Shown piece after piece: positions 32,508 through 40,970 of a stretch of DNA of 64,000 nucleotides. Origin of the DNA: JBMOMT01 sp049324835 (GTDB lineage: Bacteria > Chloroflexota > Anaerolineae > CAYNKW01); assembly GCA_049324835.1 (NCBI GenBank), contig JBMOMT010000036.1, positions 35,985 to 99,984 on the forward strand, written 5' to 3'. How positions within the stretch are numbered: the stretch's first letter is position 1; the number at the start of each line of letters is the position of its first letter. Under the pieces are notes generated by a model. It saw only the letters and a list, made by a program, of their open reading frames with translations. It was not told where the DNA came from and did not search any database. The position numbers and the translations under genes were made by a program.

Positions 32508-33929
32508 CTACCTGCCCGATGTCAAGATGCGGGTGAGGCGCAGTCGGGCTTCCATGCGCAGCCGGATCTCCTCCTCGATGCGTGGATGCAACTGGCGCAG
32601 CTTTTCAAAGGCCGCCCGGTCAAAGACAAATACCTCCACGGGGCCCACGGCGGTGATGGTGGCATTGCGTCGCTCACCGGTCAGCAGAGCCGTTTCGCCG
32701 AAAAAGTAGCCTGACCCTCTATAGCCCAGGAAGCGTCGAATGCCGGCCGCAATCTCGACCCGCACCGTGACCCGGCCCGAAGCCAGGATGTAAAAGTCGG
32801 TGCCGGGTTGTCCTTGTTGGATGATGGGTGTATCGGCCGGGATGTATTGCAGGCGTGCCCAGCGGGCGATTTGCAGCAGTTGTTCCCGGTCCAAACCGCT
32901 CAGCAGTGGAATGCGGCCCAGACGGTGGGCCAGTTCTTCTTCCAGCGAGGGTGTCGGCACACCAAAAAGCGCGGCGATCGGTCGACTTTGCAGCAGGTAC
33001 AGGTGATGGTGGTACCAGGCAAACTCGATGTCGACCGGTTCTTCGAACAGATCTTCTACCCGCAGACAGAGCCGCACCAGCGTTTGGATCTCGTCATCGG
33101 TGAGGCTGGGCTGGCTCTGCTGTTCGCGGGGTACTTTTTGGATCTCTGTGCCGCCGTCGGCCAGGGGCATCAGCCGCGCGCGTTTGGTCGACACCCAACG
33201 ATCCACCACTGCCAGGTCCGATTTGCGCACCACGAAATTGTCGGGTGCAACCATCTCGGAAACGATGGCCTCGCTCAGGCCCCAGACGGCGTCGATGATC
33301 ACTTCGTCGGCTTCACCGGTGATGGGGTTGGCGGTGAAAACTGTGCCAGAGACGTTGGCCGACACCAACTCGTGAACCACCACTGCCATGCGGGCGTCGG
33401 CCTGATTCAGACCATTCTGAAACCTGTACAGGATGGCGCGTGGCGTCCAGAGAGAGGCCCAGCACTGCTGGATGCTCTCCAGCAACGACGTCAGCCCGAT
33501 GACGTTGAGAAAAGCCTCGTGTTGACCGCCAAAACTGGCCGGCGGATGCCCCTTTAGCACCGATGACGACCGCACCGACAGCGGCGTCTGTGGGTCGCCC
33601 AACTCTTCCACAAGCTCCTGCGTGACGGCTGTGATGCTCTCACGGATGGCATCGGGCATGGCGGCTTGCAGAACGAGCGCGGCGATCGCCCGCGATGCGA
33701 CCTCGATCTGGGCGAGGTCTTCGGACTGCACCTGGTTCAGGTGTGCCTGGATGGCTGGCCACAGATCGGCCTGGTCGATGTGCGCCTGATAGGCGTCTAC
33801 GGTCACGCAAAAGCCCAGCGGCACGGGCAGTCCGGCCGACCACATCTGGCTCAGATTGCCGCCTTTTTGTCCCACCAGGGCCATGTCTTTGGCCAGAGTC
33901 TCGTGCAAGCGCACGCAGTAAAGCGCCAT
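32508..33929 (-). CDS. PPDK N-terminal ATP-grasp domain fused to a cNMP-binding domain
   Basis: A 473-residue soluble fusion. Residues about 1-325 are the ATP-binding domain of PEP synthase/pyruvate phosphate dikinase: GQKGGNLSQMWSAGLPVPLGFCVT, LSVRSSSVLKGHPPASFGGQHEAFLNV-like region near 118-142, VVVHELVSANVSGTVFTANPITG, and EEPVDIEFAWYHHHLYLLQSRP as the domain end. The phosphohistidine swivel and PEP/pyruvate barrel are absent. Residues about 340-470 form a cyclic-nucleotide-binding domain (LLSGLDREQLLQIARWA, GSGYFFGETALLTGERRNATI). It may phosphorylate a separate protein or domain under nucleotide control, as in rifampin-phosphotransferase-like systems; this is inference. It starts at ATG 33929 and is monocistronic. 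Confidence 0.88.
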   Translation of the reverse strand: MALYCVRLHETLAKDMALVGQKGGNLSQMWSAGLPVPLGFCVTVDAYQAHIDQADLWPAIQAHLNQVQSEDLAQIEVASRAIAALVLQAAMPDAIRESITAVTQELVEELGDPQTPLSVRSSSVLKGHPPASFGGQHEAFLNVIGLTSLLESIQQCWASLWTPRAILYRFQNGLNQADARMAVVVHELVSANVSGTVFTANPITGEADEVIIDAVWGLSEAIVSEMVAPDNFVVRKSDLAVVDRWVSTKRARLMPLADGGTEIQKVPREQQSQPSLTDDEIQTLVRLCLRVEDLFEEPVDIEFAWYHHHLYLLQSRPIAALFGVPTPSLEEELAHRLGRIPLLSGLDREQLLQIARWARLQYIPADTPIIQQGQPGTDFYILASGRVTVRVEIAAGIRRFLGYRGSGYFFGETALLTGERRNATITAVGPVEVFVFDRAAFEKLRQLHPRIEEEIRLRMEARLRLTRILTSGR

Positions 33930-34003
33930 GAACCTCTCCTCGTTTGCGACAACTCCGGTGATGAGCGGAAAGTCCGAAAAGTCGACCTGACTTTAACGGG
34001 CCA

Positions 34004-34031
34004 AGTGTATCACATTTGATGGTGAAGTCAA
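34004..34031 (-). promoter_or_regulatory. Promoter of the PPDK-cNMP fusion gene
   Basis: TTGACT, 16 bp, TACACT on the minus strand, about 75 bp upstream of the ATG. Confidence 0.6.
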
Positions 34032-34047
34032 GCGCTATTTCATCTTA

Positions 34048-34178
34048 GGGCCTGTAAAAGAATAACTTCCGTCACTGTCATTCTGAGCGCCTGTAAGGGC
34101 GCGAAGAATCCCGTTTGAGTAGAACGAGACCCTTCGCTTTGCTCAGGGTGACGCGGGAATTTGTATTTTTACGGACCC
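34048..34178. repeat. Palindromic MITE-like element (copy 2)
   Basis: Imperfect terminal inverted repeats (GGGCCTGTAAAA at the left, TTTTTACGGACCC at the right) are flanked on both sides by TTA, a likely target duplication. The inner arms carry the same GTCATTCTGAGCG / GCGAAGAATCCCG core as copy 1 at 7327-7483. There is no coding capacity. It sits 10 bp upstream of the -35 box of the GH13 gene and is part of the 334-bp intergenic region there. Confidence 0.75.
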
Positions 34179-34187
34179 TTACGATGG

Positions 34188-34216
34188 TTGACCCGTCTCA
34201 ACCGCGGTGGTATAAT
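34188..34216 (+). promoter_or_regulatory. Promoter of the GH13-like gene
   Basis: TTGACC, 17 bp, TATAAT, about 48 bp before the ATG. Confidence 0.85.
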
Positions 34217-34263
34217 GCAGCCATCCAACAGGCAACGGAAACTCGTGTGGTTGAGGGGGAACC

Positions 34264-36096
34264 ATGGGACGAAGGGCAAAAGTTGCAGCGCCGCCGTTCG
34301 ACGCCGGTCGTTATCACGGCGGGGCACACGTGGACCTGGTGGAACCGGGGACGGTCACATTTATCCTCACCGCGCCATACAAGCCGTATGTGAGCGTCGT
34401 CGGTGAGTTCAACGGCTGGGACATTCGGGCGCAGCCGATGTTTTTTGATGGAGACCGCCTGTGGTGGGTGACGGTGCCGCTGAGCCAGCCCACACGTTAC
34501 CAGTTCTACGTCGAGATCGACGACGTGGTCAACCGGGTGCGGGTGGGCGATCCCTATGCCCGTGAGGTGCAGTGGGACAACAACGGCCCCAACGCTTACC
34601 TGAGCTTTGCCAGACCGTACGTCTGGCAGGATGCCGGCTGGCAACCACCTTCTGTCGATGACCTGGTGATTTACGAAATCAACGTGCGCGATTTTGGCGG
34701 GCAACGTCAGGCCCACGCCGATCTGTACGGCACTTTTGCCGATGTGGCCGATCGGCTGCCCTACCTGCGTGATATCGGTATCAACGCCATCGAGTTGCTG
34801 CCGGTGGCCCAGTTTCCCATGAACAGCGCCTGGGGAAACAATCCTGTGTTTTTTATGGCGCCGGAGCGCACCTATGGCGCGCCCCACGATCTCAAGGCTC
34901 TGGTAGACGCGGCCCACCGCCACGGCATCGCGGTCATCCTGGATCTGGTGCTCAACAAGGGCTGGCAGGATCATCCCTATTACCTCATGTACCCGCCCAT
35001 GCTCTCGCCCGATGGCCGTCCTCTGACCGACTGGAATCCTTTTTTCCGCCATTCCTGGCACGGCGATGAATCCTCGGTGCGCTTGGATTGTTTTGCCGAT
35101 CTGGCTCTGACCTACCTGCGCGATGTGGTGCGCTTTTGGCTGGAAGAATATCACGTCGATGGCTTGCGTTTCGACGGTGTGGCCGCGTTAGATTTTGACC
35201 CGGAAAACCCACGGCGGCCCAATTTCGAGCCAGAGCGGGGCATTGCCGCATTGGCCGGTGAGGCGCGGGCGGCCAACCCGCAGGCCATTCTCATCGCCGA
35301 TTACACCGTCGTGTCTGGCACCAACCCGGCCAAATCGGCGGTGCGTCTGGTCACGGAGACGGCCATCGACGCGGTTTGGTGCGAAATCTTTCCCAGCGTC
35401 ATGGCCAATGTCCTGGCCGAAGGCTGGCAATGGGAGCGCGAGCCGGTGCATCAGGCCATTGCAGGTTGTCTGGAGATGGGTTTCAGCGCCGGGCATCAAC
35501 TGGTCAAGTTCCTGGCCAACCATCGCACCACCCGACCGGTACACACCATCAAGTTCCACGCCTTTTATCAGGTGCAGCCCCATCCTTCGGTGGCTGGAAA
35601 CTATGTCTCTTCGGACGACATCGCCATGCGTAAGGCGCGTCTGGGTTTGCTGACGCTGTTCACTGCGGTGGGCACACCCATGCTGCTGGCCGGTGAGGAA
35701 TTTGTCGAAGATAGCGGCTGTACGGTCTACTTTAACCCGGTCGATTGGCGCATGCTGGAACGCGCCAAAAATCAGCGCCATCTGGATTTCGTGCGGCAAC
35801 TGGTGAGGTTGCGGCATGCGCACCCTGCACTGCGCTCGGCCAGCCTGGCCTTTTCTCCCGGCGATTTTGCCACCGAGAAACTGATCTGCTTTCGGCGTTG
35901 GCACGATTCCGGCGATGTGGTGCTGGTGGTTCTCAATTTCGATCATCGACCGCGGCAGGTGTCGCTGGTCTTTCCGCAGGCCGGGCGCTGGCGCGAGGCC
36001 CTTTCCGGCGCAACGGTCGAGGTCGCGGCAGAGCCTGTCGAGGTGACAGTGGCCGAATGGGATGGTCTGATTTTTGCGCCGGCGATGTCTGTTTGA
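34264..36096 (+). CDS. GH13 (alpha-amylase superfamily) protein with altered catalytic motifs
   Basis: A 610-residue protein with an N-terminal CBM48/early-set domain (VTFILTAPYKPYVSVVGEFNGWD, residues about 30-55), a GH13 barrel and a C-terminal beta domain, most like branching enzyme or maltooligosyltrehalose trehalohydrolase. Region II keeps the nucleophile (GLRFDGVAAL, about residue 302). The other motifs are changed: region I is DLVLNKG instead of DxxxNH, region III reads LIADYT where a Glu is expected, and region IV reads FLANHRTT instead of NHD. It may therefore be a non-catalytic or altered enzyme. GAGGGGG precedes the ATG. It is monocistronic and converges on a histidine kinase gene. 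Confidence 0.85.
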   Translation: MGRRAKVAAPPFDAGRYHGGAHVDLVEPGTVTFILTAPYKPYVSVVGEFNGWDIRAQPMFFDGDRLWWVTVPLSQPTRYQFYVEIDDVVNRVRVGDPYAREVQWDNNGPNAYLSFARPYVWQDAGWQPPSVDDLVIYEINVRDFGGQRQAHADLYGTFADVADRLPYLRDIGINAIELLPVAQFPMNSAWGNNPVFFMAPERTYGAPHDLKALVDAAHRHGIAVILDLVLNKGWQDHPYYLMYPPMLSPDGRPLTDWNPFFRHSWHGDESSVRLDCFADLALTYLRDVVRFWLEEYHVDGLRFDGVAALDFDPENPRRPNFEPERGIAALAGEARAANPQAILIADYTVVSGTNPAKSAVRLVTETAIDAVWCEIFPSVMANVLAEGWQWEREPVHQAIAGCLEMGFSAGHQLVKFLANHRTTRPVHTIKFHAFYQVQPHPSVAGNYVSSDDIAMRKARLGLLTLFTAVGTPMLLAGEEFVEDSGCTVYFNPVDWRMLERAKNQRHLDFVRQLVRLRHAHPALRSASLAFSPGDFATEKLICFRRWHDSGDVVLVVLNFDHRPRQVSLVFPQAGRWREALSGATVEVAAEPVEVTVAEWDGLIFAPAMSV

Positions 36097-36111
36097 GTTG
36101 TGGTGCGGCGC

Positions 36112-36146
36112 AAAAAAAAAGCGCAACGGCTGAATGACCGTTGCGC
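36112..36146 (-). terminator. Intrinsic terminator of the kinase gene
   Basis: Stem GCGCAACGG / CCGTTGCGC (9 bp) with an eight-base loop. On the minus strand it is followed by T9, and it is 18 bp after the stop of the histidine kinase. Confidence 0.92.
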
Positions 36147-36163
36147 CCTCTGTTGGCTGTGAC

Positions 36164-37468
36164 TCAGTTCGTTTCCAGTCTGTGGCCTGCCAGTGGTACG
36201 GCCAGTGTGATGGTGGTGCCCTGGCCGGGCACCGAATCGATGGTCAGCTCTCCGCCCACCATCTGGGCCCGCTCGTGCATGTTGATCATACCCAGGCTGC
36301 CCTCTCGCCCCCGGTTGGGGTTGAGCTGACGGGTGTCGAACCCCTCTCCGTCGTCTCGTACAAAAGCCACCAGGCAGTCGTCTTGCAGCGCCAGTCCAAC
36401 CCAGACGTTCTGGGCCCTGGCGTGTTTTTTGGCGTTGCCCAGGGCCTCCTGTATGACGGAAAAGATCTCCTTTTCGACGCGGCCCGCCAGCCGGCCATCG
36501 AATCCACCTGTTTCCAGATGCACCCACAAGCCCTCTGTATCCTGGATCTGCCTGGTATAGTATTCCAGCGCCGGCACCAGGCCCTGCGTTTCCAACACCG
36601 CCGGACGCAGATCGAAAAGCAGTGTGCGCACCTGTTTCAACGCCCGGTCGGCGATGGGCAGCAGCTCAGACAGCTCTTTATCCACCTTGGTGGCGTCGTG
36701 GGCCAACATCTTGCGCGAAAACTCGAGTCCCATGCGGATAGCAGCCAGCAATTGCGTGGGGCCGTCGTGTAGATCGCGGGCCAGGCGCTTACGCACGTCC
36801 TCTTCCAGGGCCACGATACGATCTCGCTCTTCGCGCAACGCCTGCACCAACTGGGCGTTCTCGATGGCCGTGGCCGACTGAGCGGCAAACGTCATCAGCA
36901 GGTTCAAATCGTCCTGGTTGAACCGTTCACCGCTGGATTTGTTCAGCACCTGCAACACACCAATGATGTCGCCGCGAGCGATGAGTGGGATGCAGATGAT
37001 GTTGGCCGTGTGGAAGCGGCTGCTCTCGAAACCTTCGTAAAAGCGCGGGTCCTGGCTGACATCATCCACGATGAGTGGCTGGCGCGAGTTCATCACCCAA
37101 CCGGCGATGCCCTTGTTCCGCGGCATGCTCCGGCCTCGTAAATTTTCACCCCCGCCGCCGACAACCACAGCAAAGACCAGTTCATCGGTCCGCTTGTCCA
37201 GCAGTAGCAACGAACCGGCCACCGCCCCCACCACCTTGATGGCCGAATCGAGGATGTTTTTGAGCAGGGTTTGCAGGTTGAGATCCGAGGTGAGCTTGAG
37301 TGTCATTTCCTGGAGGACGTGGAGCGCCACCGTGCGCTCGCTGAGATGCAGGTATTCTTCCTGAAGCCGGTCGTAGGCTTTTTGCAGCGTCTCCAGTTTC
37401 TTTTCAGAGCCTTGTCTGCTCAAGCTTTTTCTCCCATTTCCCCCTGGTCGCACCGACACTGTCACCAT
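36164..37468 (-). CDS. GAF-domain sensor histidine kinase (NarL-partner, HisKA_3 type)
   Basis: A soluble kinase of up to 434 residues. It has a coiled-coil start (KKLETLQKAYDRLQEEYLHL), a GAF domain (residues about 60-205; GSLLLLDKRTDEL, IPLIARGDIIGVLQV), a HisKA_3 dimerisation helix with phosphoacceptor His (VRKRLARDLHDGPTQLLAAI, about 235) and an HATPase domain (VIQEALGNAKKHA, FVRDDGEGFD, GSLGMINMHERA). The cognate response regulator, a LuxR-type, is not in the window. A TTG 15 codons into this frame (37423) has GGGAGA upstream and may be the true start. It lies 15 bp after the cNMP-patatin gene, in the same operon. Confidence 0.93.
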   Translation of the reverse strand: MVTVSVRPGGNGRKSLSRQGSEKKLETLQKAYDRLQEEYLHLSERTVALHVLQEMTLKLTSDLNLQTLLKNILDSAIKVVGAVAGSLLLLDKRTDELVFAVVVGGGGENLRGRSMPRNKGIAGWVMNSRQPLIVDDVSQDPRFYEGFESSRFHTANIICIPLIARGDIIGVLQVLNKSSGERFNQDDLNLLMTFAAQSATAIENAQLVQALREERDRIVALEEDVRKRLARDLHDGPTQLLAAIRMGLEFSRKMLAHDATKVDKELSELLPIADRALKQVRTLLFDLRPAVLETQGLVPALEYYTRQIQDTEGLWVHLETGGFDGRLAGRVEKEIFSVIQEALGNAKKHARAQNVWVGLALQDDCLVAFVRDDGEGFDTRQLNPNRGREGSLGMINMHERAQMVGGELTIDSVPGQGTTITLAVPLAGHRLETN

Positions 37469-37483
37469 GCGCCGATTCGGCGA

Positions 37484-39148
37484 TCAGTCTGGAGAGGACA
37501 GGGGGGCCAGCAACGACTGAATTTTGGGCAGAGTCTCGCGCGCGGCTGCCTCGCCGGCGCGAACGATCTCGTCTGTCCTGTCGAAATCTTTGGTGGAAAA
37601 ACCCTCGACGTGGGGGCGGATCAACACGTTGATGGGCCCCATACGCGTCTTGATGATCTCACGCTCCATGATGGCCATCTGGCGGGCGACGACGTCGTAA
37701 ATGTTCAGTTCCTTGAAGCTGATCGCTGCCCGGCGGCCGGTATTTTCCTCAAAACCGGCGATGACGCTGCTGCCGATGATGATGTTGGCCCCGTGGTCGG
37801 CCAGTACGCTGGCCGGCAGTGGGTTGACCGCCCCACCATCGATCAGGAAACGCTCTTCCAGTTGCGCCGGCGCAAAGATGCCGATCATCGAAATGCTGGC
37901 CCGCACCGCCGGCGCAACCGGGCCGGCGTCGAAAACCACCTCCTGGCCTGAAAGAATGTCGGCGGCGACGATATACGTGGGAATTTTCAGCTCGGCAAAC
38001 GTGCGCCCCCCCAGGGCCTGGTCTAAAAAGCGGGTGGTTTTGCGCCCCTGGAAAAAGCCCGATTTCGGCGGCACCTGAGGGTCCCACAGCCCGCCGCGCA
38101 ACAACACCTTGTTCGGCAGGCTCTTGGCGAACTCGGTGACCATATTCAGGTCCAGCGTGGTGGTATACAGCGCGCCGAACAACGCGCCGGCGCTGGTGCC
38201 GGCGAGCATGTCGATGGGGATGCCGGCCTCTTTTAGCACCCGCAGCACCCCGATGTGGGCGATGCCGCGTGCGCCGCCGCTGGAAAGCGCCAGCCCCACC
38301 ACGCGGCGGGTGATACGCCGCGCCAGACGGTCGATGCTGACCGGATCGGTGGCGCTCTGCCACACCCTGCCCCGCGACGCTTGCACCATCCAGGGTTCGG
38401 GCTGGCAATCCAGCAGCACGGTGACGTCCGCCAGCTCCATGGCCTTGGCCGTGATCTGGGGCTTTTGTAGTGAGCCGCACATCAGCACCCAGGAGAATTT
38501 CTCTGCCAAAAAGCCCAACGTCTCGGCCAGCCCGCCGCGACGCAGATAAGTGGTCGACTGGCTATCCAGCACGGTGATGCCGCCGGCGTGCAGGGCCTTT
38601 TCCTCCACGCGGCTGAGCGCCAGCCCGCCCATGTCGTACAGCACCACCCGCTGACCGGTCTGCCGGCCCAGGCTCAGAGCCAGGCTGCTCACGCTGGCGC
38701 CCACAGCGGCGATCAGGTTGTATTCATCCTGGCGTGTGGGCATCTGGCTGGTCTGAACCAGGCGGCGACTCAACTCGCGGCTCATCTGGAGGGCAATGAT
38801 GGGATGATCCTCCAGCAAGGTCTCCAGGTCTGGCTTGCGCAGCACCCATACCTCGGCGTCGATCACCACCCGCACCGTGGCCGAGCGTGGCTCGTCCAAC
38901 AGCAGGGCCAGTTCGCCGAAAAAGTTGCCTGGCCCCAGATAGGCCAGAATCTTTTCGGCCTCTGGCGTGCCGGCGACCACCTGCACCTGCCCTGATTCGA
39001 TGAGGTACAGCGCGTCACCCTCTTCACCTTTGGAAAAGATGACCTGACCCTTGAGGTATCTTTCGCGGCGCAGTTGCTCCGAAATGGCCCGGAGCTCTGT
39101 GTCTGGCAATTCACTGAAGAAGGGAATGCGACGAAGGTTCTGCAGCAT
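37484..39148 (-). CDS. cNMP-binding patatin-like phospholipase (NTE-type)
   Basis: A 554-residue protein of the neuropathy-target-esterase type. Residues about 1-130 form a cyclic-nucleotide-binding domain (LRRIPFFSELPDTELRAISE, GEEGDALYLIESG, GPGNFFGELALLLDEPRSATV). A middle region has MinD-like remnants (VVLYDMGGLAL). The C-terminal patatin domain has the oxyanion loop GLALSSGGARGIAHIGVL (about 305), nucleophile GTSAG (about 335) and catalytic Asp in IDGGAVNPLP (about 450). It should hydrolyse phospholipid acyl esters at the membrane. ATG 39148 has GGGAGA upstream; the longer open frame is a shadow of the divergent gene. Confidence 0.93.
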   Translation of the reverse strand: MLQNLRRIPFFSELPDTELRAISEQLRRERYLKGQVIFSKGEEGDALYLIESGQVQVVAGTPEAEKILAYLGPGNFFGELALLLDEPRSATVRVVIDAEVWVLRKPDLETLLEDHPIIALQMSRELSRRLVQTSQMPTRQDEYNLIAAVGASVSSLALSLGRQTGQRVVLYDMGGLALSRVEEKALHAGGITVLDSQSTTYLRRGGLAETLGFLAEKFSWVLMCGSLQKPQITAKAMELADVTVLLDCQPEPWMVQASRGRVWQSATDPVSIDRLARRITRRVVGLALSSGGARGIAHIGVLRVLKEAGIPIDMLAGTSAGALFGALYTTTLDLNMVTEFAKSLPNKVLLRGGLWDPQVPPKSGFFQGRKTTRFLDQALGGRTFAELKIPTYIVAADILSGQEVVFDAGPVAPAVRASISMIGIFAPAQLEERFLIDGGAVNPLPASVLADHGANIIIGSSVIAGFEENTGRRAAISFKELNIYDVVARQMAIMEREIIKTRMGPINVLIRPHVEGFSTKDFDRTDEIVRAGEAAARETLPKIQSLLAPLSSPD

Positions 39149-39196
39149 GAGGTTTTTCTCCCTTCCACCCCCCAGATCACGCAAGACGCTGGTTCC

Positions 39197-39225
39197 ATTA
39201 TAGCACAAGTTGTCTGTTTCGCCAA
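39197..39225 (-). promoter_or_regulatory. Promoter of the patatin-kinase operon
   Basis: TTGGCG, 17 bp, TATAAT on the minus strand, about 49 bp before the ATG. Confidence 0.75.
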
Positions 39226-39255
39226 TGAACACAGGCGTTGGGAGTGCCAGCGCCT

Positions 39256-39284
39256 TTGCAGTGGACTGCCAAGTGTGGTACAAT
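39256..39284 (+). promoter_or_regulatory. Promoter of the GAF-PAS kinase operon
   Basis: TTGCAG, 17 bp, TACAAT, about 37 bp before ATG 39321, divergent from the patatin promoter. Confidence 0.7.
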
Positions 39285-39320
39285 AATCTCATTCGCACGA
39301 TCAACGATTTGGCCAGGACG

Positions 39321-40970
39321 ATGGGTAAATCACGTTCCAAGCTGCAAAATGAAGGAGCGACAGCCGCCCTGATCGAGCTCGAGTTGCAGCGGCGGTTGCA
39401 GGCTTGGGTCACGCTCACCACCGCTGCGCTGGCCCTCAATGCCACGCTCGATCCGGAAACGACGCTGGAAGCCGCCCTCTCGGCTGTCAGACAGGTGACA
39501 GACTGCCAGCAGGCGGCCCTCTTTGATCTGGATGCCACCGGCGAGGCGCTCACCTTGCGGCTGGCGTATGGTCTGGATCCAGATCGTCTCCGCCGGGCGC
39601 AACATCTGACCCTGGAGCCTCATCGGCGACAGGCCCTGACCCAGGGCTGGAGCATCGCCATTGGCGATCTTGAGGCCGAGGCGGATGTGCCTTCCTGGCT
39701 CGAAGCCGTCCTGCCGGCGGGCTGCAGGGCGGTGGTGAGTCTGCCTCTGGTGGTGCCGCAGCAGGCGATGGGTTGCCTGGTGGCTTTTTTCTCCGAGCCG
39801 CACCTCTGGACCGATTTTGATCGGACTTTGTGGCGCATCCTGGCCGATCAGGCGGCGGTGACGATTTCCAATGCCCGCCTGCGCGCCGGGCTGCTCCACG
39901 AGCGTGATTTGGTTCACGTCGTCGCCGGTGGCATGAGCGAGGGCCTGGTCGTCGCCGATCTTCAAGGGCAGGTGGTGATGGTCAACCAGGCGGCGCGCCA
40001 GATGCTGGGCATCGAGGTGGGCCAGCGGTGGGAATTCCAGCCCAGCATCAGCGAGCGGGCCAGGCGGGCCGAGGCGCTGCTGGCAACTCCTGGCCCCTGG
40101 CTGATCCTGGAAAAGAAAGATCGCCTGATGAACGTGAGCATCATGAGGCTGCCTGGAGGGCAGGCCAGCGACTTGGCGACGGTGTACGTCGTGCGCGATA
40201 TCACTCGTTGGGTGGAACTGGACGAGCTCAAGACCGATTTTATCAGCCAGGTATCCCATGAATTACGCACTCCGCTGGCCACCATCAAGACCCTGGTTGG
40301 CCTGTTAAAAAAAGAGAGGGTGCCACAAGAGGCAGCCCGCGAGTTTCTGGCTATCATCGAGTCGGAGGTGGATCGCCAGACCCAGTTGGTCAACGATCTG
40401 TTGGAGGTGGGTCGTTTGGAGTCGGGTGAGGTGAGCTGGACGGTGGTCGAAATAGTACCCACCGAGGTGGCCGAAAAGGCGATCCGGGCCTGCCTGCCGC
40501 TGGCCTCGGAAAAGGGTGTCTCGCTGGTTGGATCGCCACTGCCGATCTTGCCCCGCGTGATGGGCACGCCGCGGCGGTTGCAAGAGGCGCTCACCAATCT
40601 GTTGGTCAATGCCGTCAAGTACACCCCGGCCGGTGGGCTGGTCTCGGTGACGGCGGGCTGCGACGATCAGGTGGTGTGGTTGGCGGTGCGCGATACAGGG
40701 CCGGGCATCGCCGAAACCGATCTGCCCCACATCTTTGAGAAATTTTACCGGGCGCGCCAGACGAGGGGCAATCATCAGGGCGTGGGGCTGGGCCTGACCA
40801 TCGCCTGGCAGGTCGTCAGGGCCATGCATGGCACCATTGAGGTGCAGAGCCAGGTGGGAGAGGGGAGTTGTTTCACGGTGCGTTTGCCCCGGGCCAGAAC
40901 TTTTGTGGCGGCGATGCGTGAGACGTTCGAGGGTGCGCAGGATGAGTGTGCAGATCCTGTTGATAGATGA
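39321..40970 (+). CDS. GAF-PAS sensor histidine kinase
   Basis: A 549-residue soluble kinase: GAF domain (about residues 30-195, VTDCQQAALFDLDATGEALT), PAS domain (about 205-310, GGMSEGLVVADLQGQVVMVNQAARQMLG), HisKA with phosphoacceptor His (FISQVSHELRTPLATIKTLV, about 318), then HATPase with N box (EALTNLLVNAVKYTP), G1 (VRDTGPGI) and G2 (GVGLGLTIAWQVV). No membrane segment is present, so it senses a cytosolic signal. ATG 39321 is preferred over the upstream open frame, which would precede the promoter. The next gene starts 29 bp inside its 3' end, so the two act as a pair. Confidence 0.94.
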   Translation: MGKSRSKLQNEGATAALIELELQRRLQAWVTLTTAALALNATLDPETTLEAALSAVRQVTDCQQAALFDLDATGEALTLRLAYGLDPDRLRRAQHLTLEPHRRQALTQGWSIAIGDLEAEADVPSWLEAVLPAGCRAVVSLPLVVPQQAMGCLVAFFSEPHLWTDFDRTLWRILADQAAVTISNARLRAGLLHERDLVHVVAGGMSEGLVVADLQGQVVMVNQAARQMLGIEVGQRWEFQPSISERARRAEALLATPGPWLILEKKDRLMNVSIMRLPGGQASDLATVYVVRDITRWVELDELKTDFISQVSHELRTPLATIKTLVGLLKKERVPQEAAREFLAIIESEVDRQTQLVNDLLEVGRLESGEVSWTVVEIVPTEVAEKAIRACLPLASEKGVSLVGSPLPILPRVMGTPRRLQEALTNLLVNAVKYTPAGGLVSVTAGCDDQVVWLAVRDTGPGIAETDLPHIFEKFYRARQTRGNHQGVGLGLTIAWQVVRAMHGTIEVQSQVGEGSCFTVRLPRARTFVAAMRETFEGAQDECADPVDR

